From Pseudarthrobacter sp. NBSH8 (lineage in GTDB: Bacteria; Actinomycetota; Actinomycetes; Actinomycetales; Micrococcaceae), in contig NZ_CP043178.1 of assembly GCF_014217545.1 (NCBI RefSeq), positions 1,054,001-1,118,000 on the forward strand: a DNA stretch of 64,000 nt, written 5' to 3'. The translations under genes were made by a program, and so were the position numbers. Below the pieces are notes generated by a model. It worked only from the letters and a program-made list of their open reading frames with translations. It was not told where the DNA came from and did not search any database. This document shows positions 57,354 to 64,000 of the stretch, one piece after another; within the stretch, counting starts at the first letter, position 1; every line of letters begins with the position of its first letter.

Positions 57354-58544
57354 CTACGTACGCCGGATGCCGGCGTACTGGAACACCAGCGCGGCTGCTC
57401 CCAACGCCTCCGCGCGGTCCCCGAGTGAGGACATTGTCAGTGTGGTGGTCTCGCCGATCACCGGCACTGCATGCCGGATCAGCCCCCGTCGGATGGGGTC
57501 GAGCAGCAGCTCACCCAGGCCCGCGAGCGGGCCTCCCACCACGATGACTTCAGGGTTGATCAGGTTCGCTACGTTGCCCAGGGCGCGCCCCACTGCCAGG
57601 CCTGCATCGTCCACCACGCGCAGTGTCGCGGAGTCGCGTGCCAGGGCCTTCCGGACGATGTCCGCAGGCGTGAGGGGAGGGTCTTCCCCGCGTCCGAGCA
57701 GCTCGATCATGGTGGTGGTGGAGGCGATGGTTTCCAGGCAGCCACGGTTGCCGCAGCGGCACACGAGACCGTGTTCATGGATGGTGGCATGGCCTATTTC
57801 GCCGGTGATGCCTACTGTGCCGTAGTAGGGGGCACCGTTGAGGATCAGGCCTGCGCCGATGCCAGAGCCGATCTTGAGGAACATCAGGTTACTGACCCCC
57901 GTATGCGGCCCCCACGTGACCTCCGACCAAGCACCAAGATTGGCGTCGTTGTCAACAAAAATGGGGATTTTGAGGGTGTCCTCCAGGTGTTGGAGGATGT
58001 TGATGCCCACCCATTCCGGGAGGATGGCGCCCTGCGCGACGGTGCCGGTCCGGCGGTCGATGGGTCCCGGGATTCCGACGCCGGCACCTACCACCAGGCT
58101 CCGGTCCACGCCGCCTTCCTGGAGCAGTTTATCCAGCAGCCCAACAGCCGCCTGGATGCCTTCCTCGGCCTGGTGGCCCAAGGGGAGCAGGACGGATTCC
58201 TCGGCGATCACGTGGTAGCTCAGGGACGCCAGGACCACACGGAGATGCCGCCTGCCGAAGTCGATACCCACGGCGACCGCGCCGTTGCTGTTGAGCCTCA
58301 CGTTGAGCGCCCGGCGGCCGGAACTGGTGATCGGTTCGGTTGACGCCAGGCCCGCGTCCTGCATGATTTTGACGATGTTGGACACCGTTGCAGTGGACAG
58401 CCCGGTCTGGCGCGCAAGCTCGGCCTGCGTGGACGGGCCGCTCATGAGGGTCTCGATGATCCGTTGCTGGTTCAGTTGCCGGAGAGCTGACTGGGATCCC
58501 GGATTCTTTGGCTTGCTCCTCGTCGAGCGCGGTGTGGCGGACAT
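57354..58544 (-). CDS. ROK-family transcriptional regulator
   Basis: This 396-residue regulator has an N-terminal winged helix (QAELARQTGLSTATVSNIVK) and a ROK/ASKHA sugar-kinase-like domain with GIDFGRRHLRVVLASL, IPIFVDNDANLGAWSEV, and the zinc and ligand motif GEIGHATIHEHGLVCRCGN then RGCLE. It is of the XylR/NagC type and binds a sugar. It sits directly upstream of the mmsA operon on the same strand and is almost certainly its repressor. A motif and a palindrome before its own ATG point to autoregulation. Confidence 0.92.
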   Translation of the reverse strand: MSATPRSTRSKPKNPGSQSALRQLNQQRIIETLMSGPSTQAELARQTGLSTATVSNIVKIMQDAGLASTEPITSSGRRALNVRLNSNGAVAVGIDFGRRHLRVVLASLSYHVIAEESVLLPLGHQAEEGIQAAVGLLDKLLQEGGVDRSLVVGAGVGIPGPIDRRTGTVAQGAILPEWVGINILQHLEDTLKIPIFVDNDANLGAWSEVTWGPHTGVSNLMFLKIGSGIGAGLILNGAPYYGTVGITGEIGHATIHEHGLVCRCGNRGCLETIASTTTMIELLGRGEDPPLTPADIVRKALARDSATLRVVDDAGLAVGRALGNVANLINPEVIVVGGPLAGLGELLLDPIRRGLIRHAVPVIGETTTLTMSSLGDRAEALGAAALVFQYAGIRRT

Positions 58545-58562
58545 GAAAAGAAGATTGCCCTA

Positions 58563-58593
58563 CTTGACTCTTGTAGTCAAGAAGTTAACGCAA
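58563..58593. promoter_or_regulatory. palindrome and ROK operator candidate before the ROK gene
   Basis: CTTGACT-CTTGT-AGTCAAG (58563-58581) is a perfect inverted repeat. It overlaps GTCAAGAAGTTAACGCAA (58576-58593), the partner of the motif before mmsA. It lies 19-49 bp before the ROK ATG. Confidence 0.7.
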
Positions 58594-58750
58594 GGAGTCT
58601 GCCGGATGAGACAAATAGCTATGGGACGAACCGTCCGTCCTGTGGCGTGGGTGGTGCAATTGGCCCCGGAACTGATCGCGGCCGGTGGTTAGGCTGGACA
58701 AAGCGGCCGCATACTTCCTTCGGCTGTCCCGATCATGTGAGGTGGAAACG

Positions 58751-59545
58751 GTGCTGCTGGCCCTGATGCAGGCGAACGCCCGAGTACTGGACGTGGATGC
58801 AAACTGCGCTGCCCTGGAGGCGGCTGCCCAGGCGGCCGCTGCTGACGGCGCAGCGGTCCTGGTCACCCCGGAGCTTTTTCCCGTGGGCTATGCGCCGCTG
58901 CGGCTCCGCACGGAGCTTGACCCCTCCGGGCTTCCCGCCATCAGGGAAACGCTGTCGGGGATCGCCCGCCGCCACGGGATCGGACTGGCCTACAGCCTGC
59001 CGGCAGTCACGGCCGGGGGCAATTGGCACATCACCTCCACGCTGGTGGACGCCACCGGCACTGAGCTTCTCAACTACGCTAAGGTGCACCTCTTCGGTGA
59101 TGGCGAACGCGAGGCGTTCAGCCCCGCGGAGACGGGTCCCGCCGTCGTCGACTTCAACGGGTTCCGAACGTCGATGGTGATCTGCTACGACGTGGAATTT
59201 CCGGAGGCGGTCAGGGCGGCGGCACTGGCTGGAGCAGAGCTGCTCCTGGTGCCCACTGCGCTGGCGCACGGATTCGAGACCGTCCCCCAGGTCCTGCTCC
59301 GGGCCCGCGCGCTCGAGAGCCAACTGACCATCGCCTATGCCAACCACTCCGGAAACGAGGACGGCTGCGAATTCCTGGGCGGTAGTGTCATCGCCGGGCC
59401 GGACGGTTCGCTGCTGGCCGCGGCGGGACCGGGAGCCGAACTCCTGTATGCCGAGGTGGATCCGGACGCTGCCCGAAATGCCCGTGGCGTGGTGCCCTAT
59501 CTCCGCGAACGCCGCCCGGAGCTCTACCGGTCCTGGGGTATCTGA
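58751..59545 (+). CDS. davA: nitrilase-superfamily amidase, DavA-like 5-aminovaleramidase
   Basis: This carbon-nitrogen hydrolase of about 264 residues has the triad Glu in VTPELFPVGY, Lys in NYAKVHLFGDGERE and Cys in MVICYDVEFPEAVR, the last very close to Pseudomonas DavA (LICYDIEFPEN as I recall it). DavA hydrolyses 5-aminopentanamide to 5-aminovalerate. The DavB-like gene and a permease nearby support this role. The start is taken as GTG at 58751 because GAGGTGG lies just before it; the frame is open from 58685. Its 3' end overlaps the convergent pucR-type gene by 22 nt. Confidence 0.8.
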   Translation: MLLALMQANARVLDVDANCAALEAAAQAAAADGAAVLVTPELFPVGYAPLRLRTELDPSGLPAIRETLSGIARRHGIGLAYSLPAVTAGGNWHITSTLVDATGTELLNYAKVHLFGDGEREAFSPAETGPAVVDFNGFRTSMVICYDVEFPEAVRAAALAGAELLLVPTALAHGFETVPQVLLRARALESQLTIAYANHSGNEDGCEFLGGSVIAGPDGSLLAAAGPGAELLYAEVDPDAARNARGVVPYLRERRPELYRSWGI

Positions 59546-61206
59546 GGCACCCCGCCCTCAAGGCCGTCCACGTACTGCAGCGCAATCCACAGTTCAGCGC
59601 GCACTTGGGCGGAGTCCAGGTCCATGGCCAGCAGCTCGGCCAGTGCATTGATCTGGCGCCGCACGCTGTTCCGGTGCATCCCGAGGGCTTTGGCGGTGGC
59701 ATCCCAGTTGCCGTTTTCGCCCAGCCATGACTTCAGGACGTTCAGCTGGGAGTTGCGGCGGTCAGGCTCCTGCGCCAGGACCGGTTCCAGCAGCCGGGCG
59801 GCAAGCATGGTGCCGGCGCTGGGGCCCAACAGTCCCGCGACTGACCACGTGACGTCATCCACTCGCACGCTTTCTCCGCTTGCCTGGACGCGGGATCGCA
59901 GCGACGCCGCGCGCTGGTAGGCGGCAGGAAGGCCGGCCATTTCGGTGGGATCGCCCACCACCAGGCGCCAGCCCAGGTCCTCCACCTCGTGCAGCAGCGT
60001 GTCGTCCACTTTGAACCGCGTGACGGCGGCAAACCCGTATTCCGTCAGTTCCACCATCTTCGTGTCGAACAGCCTGCGCCACTGCAGCAGTTCCCGGACC
60101 GGCCCGTCCGCCGACGCGGTCGGCGCAGCATCCGCGCGGACGCCCTGAACCACCCGCAGGGCACCGGACCGGGTTCCGGAAACGCTTTGGGCCAGGAGGT
60201 CCCTAAGGACGTTCAGCCGTCGGCTTGATCCGGAGGCCAGGCTCTCCGGTCGCAGCAGGAGTGCCGTTGCCAGCTGGCTGGGGGCGAGCGAGCCGCTGGT
60301 GCGTTGTCGCACCAGCAGTTCCAGCAGCCCCACCACCGAGGACACCACGCTGTTCTGCGCCGGGGTCAGCGGCTTGTCCGTGCCCAGGATGAGGGCCCCG
60401 AGGGTGGCGTCTTTGGTGCTCCGGAGGGGATGGCCGAAGACGAAGGCCGAACCGTCCGTCGGAAACGAGTCTGTCTCCACCCGCGGGCCGTTGCCTGCCA
60501 GCAGCCGCTTGAGCATGGGTTGCAGGGCAGAAGGCTCGACGGCGGCGGCAGGGCCGGTCCCGCCGGTCCCGGCCGCTGCCGCACGGGCCCGCACGCGTCC
60601 GTCCGCCCCGAAAAGCTGGGCCCACGCCGGAACCTGCTGTGCCAGCGCGGACAGGAGCTCGTGCTCGGGCCTGGCCGACAGCACAGCCCGCATCAGTCGT
60701 CGATTGGTCTCCGCCAGCTGGCGGAAGACCCGGGCATTTCCGGATTCCAGGAGCTGGGAGAACTCCAGGCCGATGGCGGCGAAGGGGACGCTGCTGGGGA
60801 TCTGCACCAGGGTGAGCTGATGGGTTTGGCAGGCTGAAAGCACGTGGTCCGGGACGTCGTCGAAGTAGGGCTCCAGGCCAAATCCCAAGGCGGCGACGCC
60901 TGCGCCGACCAGCCGCCGGACGTACGCTTCCGCCCGCTCCTTGGTGCCGCCGTCGTCCAGGAACGGCAGTCCCGCCGTGAGGACGAACTCCCCGTCCAGC
61001 AGGTAGGGCGTGGGATCCTCCAGCTCGCTGGGTTCCACCCAGCGCAACGGCGCGCTGGAGTTACCAGCATCGTGCAGGACCCTGAGGTCCCGGGGGAGTG
61101 CTGCCAAAAACTGGCCCAGGGTCACCGCATCCAGGTGGTCCGCGGCATCAGGCTGCACGGAAGGAGCCCTCGCCGACGTGTCCGGCGCTGGCAAAGTTTG
61201 GTGCAT
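59524..61206 (-). CDS. PucR-family transcriptional regulator
   Basis: This 560-residue regulator has an N-terminal PucR ligand-sensing domain (FVLTAGLPFLDDGG and LGFGLEPYFDDVPDHVL), a central GGDEF-like/CdaR-type domain, and a C-terminal HTH (WDATAKALGMHRNSVRRQIN near residue 520). PucR regulators typically activate purine or amino-acid catabolic genes. Here it sits between the DavA-like amidase and the divergent permease-DavB operon, so it is the likely lysine-pathway regulator. The start at 61206 is the only good ATG in front of the conserved domain. Confidence 0.9.
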   Translation of the reverse strand: MHQTLPAPDTSARAPSVQPDAADHLDAVTLGQFLAALPRDLRVLHDAGNSSAPLRWVEPSELEDPTPYLLDGEFVLTAGLPFLDDGGTKERAEAYVRRLVGAGVAALGFGLEPYFDDVPDHVLSACQTHQLTLVQIPSSVPFAAIGLEFSQLLESGNARVFRQLAETNRRLMRAVLSARPEHELLSALAQQVPAWAQLFGADGRVRARAAAAGTGGTGPAAAVEPSALQPMLKRLLAGNGPRVETDSFPTDGSAFVFGHPLRSTKDATLGALILGTDKPLTPAQNSVVSSVVGLLELLVRQRTSGSLAPSQLATALLLRPESLASGSSRRLNVLRDLLAQSVSGTRSGALRVVQGVRADAAPTASADGPVRELLQWRRLFDTKMVELTEYGFAAVTRFKVDDTLLHEVEDLGWRLVVGDPTEMAGLPAAYQRAASLRSRVQASGESVRVDDVTWSVAGLLGPSAGTMLAARLLEPVLAQEPDRRNSQLNVLKSWLGENGNWDATAKALGMHRNSVRRQINALAELLAMDLDSAQVRAELWIALQYVDGLEGGVPQIPQDR

Positions 61207-61316
61207 TACGTCTCATGATTGAAAACTATAGGTCACTTTGCACATCCCTGAGATGCGGCTCACACCCCTACGCTGGATGAGGGAAACCGACAACTACTCA
61301 CGAACGGACGTCAACG

Positions 61317-62855
61317 ATGACTGTGCCAACACTCTCCGGACCTGCCACAGGCCGTGCAGCCGGCCGTCCCGGGCTGGGCGCGCAACTGCTTCGCCGGAAG
61401 CCGATCGGACAGATGGCCAGCGAAGCGGAAAGCGGCCATGGCGGACCGAAGCTGGTCCGCAGCTTCGGGGTCCTGCAGCTGACCATGATCAGCGTCGGCG
61501 CCACCCTGGGGACCGGCATCCTGGTGATCCTCGGCGAATCTGTTCCGCTGGCCGGGCCCGCCATCTGGATCTCGTTCGCCATCGCCGGGTTCGCCGCGCT
61601 GCTTTCAGCCGTCTCTTATGCAGAAATGGCGGGCATGGTCCCCGTCTCCGGTTCCAGTTATTCGTACACCTACGCCACGATGGGCGAAGGCATGGCCTGG
61701 ATCTGCGGCTGGTGCCTGGTCCTCGAGTACGCCGTCTCCGTCGCGGCTGTTGCCGTGGGCGCGGGCCAGTACGTGAACGAGGCCCTGGCCGTGTTCGGGC
61801 AGGTCCTGCCTGACGCCGTGTCCCAGCCCCCGGGCGGCGGCGGCCTGGTCAATATCCCTGCCATGGTCATCGTGGTGCTGGCAACCATCCTGCTGGTCCG
61901 CGGAGCCAAGGAAAGCGCCTGGATCAACACGTCCATCGTTGTGGTGAAGGTGGGCATCCTCCTCTTTTTCTGCGTCGTGGCCTTCACCGCTTTCAACGCG
62001 GGCAACTTCGAACCGCTCATGCCGATGGGCGCCGCCGGAGTCTCCGCGGCCGCGTCCCGGGTCTTCTTCTCCTACATCGGCTTCGACGCCGCCTCCACCG
62101 CCGGCGAGGAAGCCCGCAACCCCAAGCGCGACCTGCCCCGCGCCATCATGCTCTCCATGGTCATCGTCACCACCATCTACGTCCTGGTGGCCGTCGCAGC
62201 CATCGGCGCCCGCCCCTGGGGCTGGTTCGACGGCACCGAAGCGGCCCTCGTGAAGATCCTGGAAGAAACCACCGGCCAGCCCTGGGTCGCCTTTGTCTTC
62301 GCCGTCGGCGCCGTGCTGGCGATCGCGAGCATCGTCCTGACTGTGCTGTACGGCCAGACCCGCATCCTGCTCTCCATGTCCCGCGACGGGCTTATTCCGA
62401 AGGTCTTCGGCCGCGTCTCCCGCCGTACCGGCACCCCCGCGGTCGGCACGCTCCTGGTGGGCACCGCCGTCGCCCTCACCGCCGGGCTGGTCCCGCTTGG
62501 TGCCCTGGCCGACGCCACGAGCATCGGAACCCTGTTCGCCTTCGCCCTGGTCAATGTGGCCGTGATCTACCTGCGCCGCACCCGGCCCGAGCTGGAGCGT
62601 ACGTTCCGCGTGCCGCTTTTCCCCCTGACCCCGATCCTCGGCGCCCTGATGTGCGCGTACCTCATGGCCAATCTCGGGGCCGAGACCTGGGTGACCTTCG
62701 GAATCTGGATGCTTGTGGGCCTGGCGGCCTACTTCGGCTACGGGCGCCGGAACTCCAGGGTGGCGGCGCTGAGCCTGGAGGAATACCGTGAGCTGAGCAG
62801 GCCGGAATCTTCAACGCTGTCCACCCCCGAACGAACGAAGGCAGAGCTTTCATGA
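61317..62855 (+). CDS. APC-family amino acid permease
   Basis: This 512-residue transporter has twelve TM segments of the amino acid-polyamine-organocation family, with the conserved TM1 break MISVGATLGTGILVILGE, then GFAALLSAVSYAEMAGMVPV and SSYSYTYATMGEGMAWICGW. A later block reads FFSYIGFDAASTAGEEARNP. It resembles cationic amino acid transporters, which fits lysine uptake for the coupled monooxygenase. Its stop overlaps the start of that gene by 4 nt. It is divergent from the PucR-type regulator, 110 bp away. Confidence 0.93.
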   Translation: MTVPTLSGPATGRAAGRPGLGAQLLRRKPIGQMASEAESGHGGPKLVRSFGVLQLTMISVGATLGTGILVILGESVPLAGPAIWISFAIAGFAALLSAVSYAEMAGMVPVSGSSYSYTYATMGEGMAWICGWCLVLEYAVSVAAVAVGAGQYVNEALAVFGQVLPDAVSQPPGGGGLVNIPAMVIVVLATILLVRGAKESAWINTSIVVVKVGILLFFCVVAFTAFNAGNFEPLMPMGAAGVSAAASRVFFSYIGFDAASTAGEEARNPKRDLPRAIMLSMVIVTTIYVLVAVAAIGARPWGWFDGTEAALVKILEETTGQPWVAFVFAVGAVLAIASIVLTVLYGQTRILLSMSRDGLIPKVFGRVSRRTGTPAVGTLLVGTAVALTAGLVPLGALADATSIGTLFAFALVNVAVIYLRRTRPELERTFRVPLFPLTPILGALMCAYLMANLGAETWVTFGIWMLVGLAAYFGYGRRNSRVAALSLEEYRELSRPESSTLSTPERTKAELS

Positions 62856-64000
62856 CCGTCGCCACCGAACTCCCGGCTTCCGACCCGGCCAGCACCCAGG
62901 CTGGCCCCATCACTATGCTGAACCCCGATTTTCCGTTCAGCTACGACCAGTACCTGGCCCACCCGGCAGGGCTCGGCTCGGTTCCGCCGGAGCTTTACGG
63001 CACCGAAGTCGCTGTTGTCGGGGCAGGCCTTTCGGGCCTCGTCACGGCGTACGAACTGATGAAGATGGGGCTGCGTCCTGTTGTCTATGAAGCGGACCAG
63101 ATCGGCGGCCGCCTGCGGACCGCCAGTTTCACGTCCGCTCCCGGCGTGGTGGCCGATCTTGGCGGGATGCGGTTCCCCGTGTCCGGCAGGGCCTTTTACC
63201 ACTACGTTGACCTGCTGGGACTGGACACCCAGGATTTCCCCAACCCGCTGGCACCCGTCACCTCCAGTACCGTGATCGAACTGGCCGGTCAGAAGTACTA
63301 CGCCGAGACCCCCCGGGACCTGCCGCCGTTCTTCCGCGAGGTTGCCGATGCCTGGAAGGCCGCAGTGAACGACGGCGCGAAGTTCGTCGAAATGCAGGAG
63401 GCCATCCGGGCCCGCGACACCGGCCGGATCAAGGACCTGTGGAACGAACTGCTGCCACTCATGGACGAGCAGACCTTCTACGGGTTCATCGCCGGGAGCG
63501 AGTCCTTCAAGGAAGCAGGCTTTGCGCACCGGGAGGCCTTCGGCCAGGTGGGCTTCGGTACCGGCGGCTGGGACACAGACTTCCCCAATTCCATCCTGGA
63601 AATTCTCCGCGTGGTCTACACCGACGCCGATGACCAGCACCGGCTCATCAGCGGGGGAGCCCAACGGCTCCCCGAGGCGCTGTGGCAGCACGCGCCGTCG
63701 GGCATGGCCCACTGGCCGGACGGAACGTCCCTGGCTTCGCTCCACTCAGGCTCGCCCCGCGGGGCTGTGGGCAAGATCAGCCGCGATGCCGACGCCGACC
63801 TCCGGATCCGGGAGCGCTGGGGCCGCGAGGCAAGCTACCCTGCCGTGGTGACCACGTGCCAGTCCTGGCTGCTGTCCACGCGAATCCACACCGAGGAGGC
63901 ACTGTTCCCGGCCGAACTGTGGACCGCGATTGAGCGCTCACACTACATGCAGTCGTCCAAGACGTTTGTGATGGTGGACCGGCCGTTCTGGAAGGACATC
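62852..64000 (+). CDS. davB: flavin amine oxidase family, DavB-like L-lysine 2-monooxygenase, partial
   Basis: The first 383 residues are present and the C-terminus is beyond the right edge. The FAD-binding GxGxxG is VVGAGLSGLVTAYELMKMGL near residue 54, followed by EADQIGGRLRT and GGMRFPVS. The stretches PDFPFSYDQYLAHPAGLGS, FGQVGFGTGGWDTDFPNS and YMQSSKTFVMVDRPFWKD agree closely with Pseudomonas lysine 2-monooxygenase as I remember it. That enzyme turns L-lysine into 5-aminopentanamide. Tryptophan or phenylalanine 2-monooxygenase is the main alternative. The ATG overlaps the permease stop (ATGA). Confidence 0.85.
   Translation, partial: MTVATELPASDPASTQAGPITMLNPDFPFSYDQYLAHPAGLGSVPPELYGTEVAVVGAGLSGLVTAYELMKMGLRPVVYEADQIGGRLRTASFTSAPGVVADLGGMRFPVSGRAFYHYVDLLGLDTQDFPNPLAPVTSSTVIELAGQKYYAETPRDLPPFFREVADAWKAAVNDGAKFVEMQEAIRARDTGRIKDLWNELLPLMDEQTFYGFIAGSESFKEAGFAHREAFGQVGFGTGGWDTDFPNSILEILRVVYTDADDQHRLISGGAQRLPEALWQHAPSGMAHWPDGTSLASLHSGSPRGAVGKISRDADADLRIRERWGREASYPAVVTTCQSWLLSTRIHTEEALFPAELWTAIERSHYMQSSKTFVMVDRPFWKDI

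Overview
The window is high-GC DNA from an actinobacterium, most likely an Arthrobacter/Pseudarthrobacter-type member of the Micrococcaceae. The grounds are the codon use, the monomeric isocitrate dehydrogenase, the DUF6350-purN-purH block, a PimB/MgtA-type mannosyltransferase, DUF4383 and a sortase-E style LAKTG surface protein. It looks like ordinary chromosome with scattered accessory genes. I saw no rRNA, tRNA, CRISPR array or prophage.

Left part (1-31.7 kb): a type I Wadjet (JetABC) anti-plasmid operon runs off the left edge. It is followed by a DUF309 gene and a dehydrogenase remnant, a small coupled ORF with a nucleotide-sugar-type SDR and an aldo/keto reductase, a cold shock gene with a strong terminator, cytochrome oxidase subunit I, and a gluconate regulon (gntR / gntK-gntP). 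Next come TfoX-like, SDR and lipoprotein genes, then a MocR regulator divergent from an EamA exporter coupled to an N-terminally shortened PaiB-like gene. After these are an AfsR-type regulator, a DHFR-like reductase, a phosphorelay hybrid kinase overlapping a REC-GGDEF diguanylate cyclase, a persulfide dioxygenase-rhodanese, a decayed PAS-EAL gene, and a UDP-glucose dehydrogenase/mannosyltransferase operon that probably serves glucuronate-based glycolipid synthesis.

Middle (31.9-49.6 kb): an HNH endonuclease with a possible modified-base reader domain, DUF4383 and DUF6350 membrane proteins, purN and purH flanking an MFS transporter, a secreted trypsin-like protease followed by a small ORF sharing a motif with it, icd, a serine/threonine kinase coupled to a lipoprotein, and a surface-protein locus. 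In that locus one gene carries 39-bp tandem repeats and an LAKTG anchor. Its neighbour has been split by an IS1380-family element.

Right part (49.8-64 kb): a Gfo/Idh/MocA oxidoreductase, a MacB-like ABC pair whose permease is frameshifted, and a ROK-regulated multiple-sugar ABC operon (mmsA-mmsB-chvE type) with a conserved motif in front of both the operon and its regulator. The window ends with a lysine catabolic locus: a DavA-like amidase, a PucR regulator, an APC permease and a DavB-like lysine 2-monooxygenase that runs off the right edge.

Many neighbouring genes are joined by 4-nt ATGA/GTGA overlaps (jetA-jetB-jetC, hybrid kinase-GGDEF, mannosyltransferase-UGDH, EamA-PaiB, kinase-lipoprotein, permease-DavB), which supports those operon calls. 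I found no system that I can call wholly new. The most interesting material is the Wadjet operon, the possible reader-HNH nuclease, the Dav locus with its own regulator, the shared ROK operator, and several gene-decay junctions.
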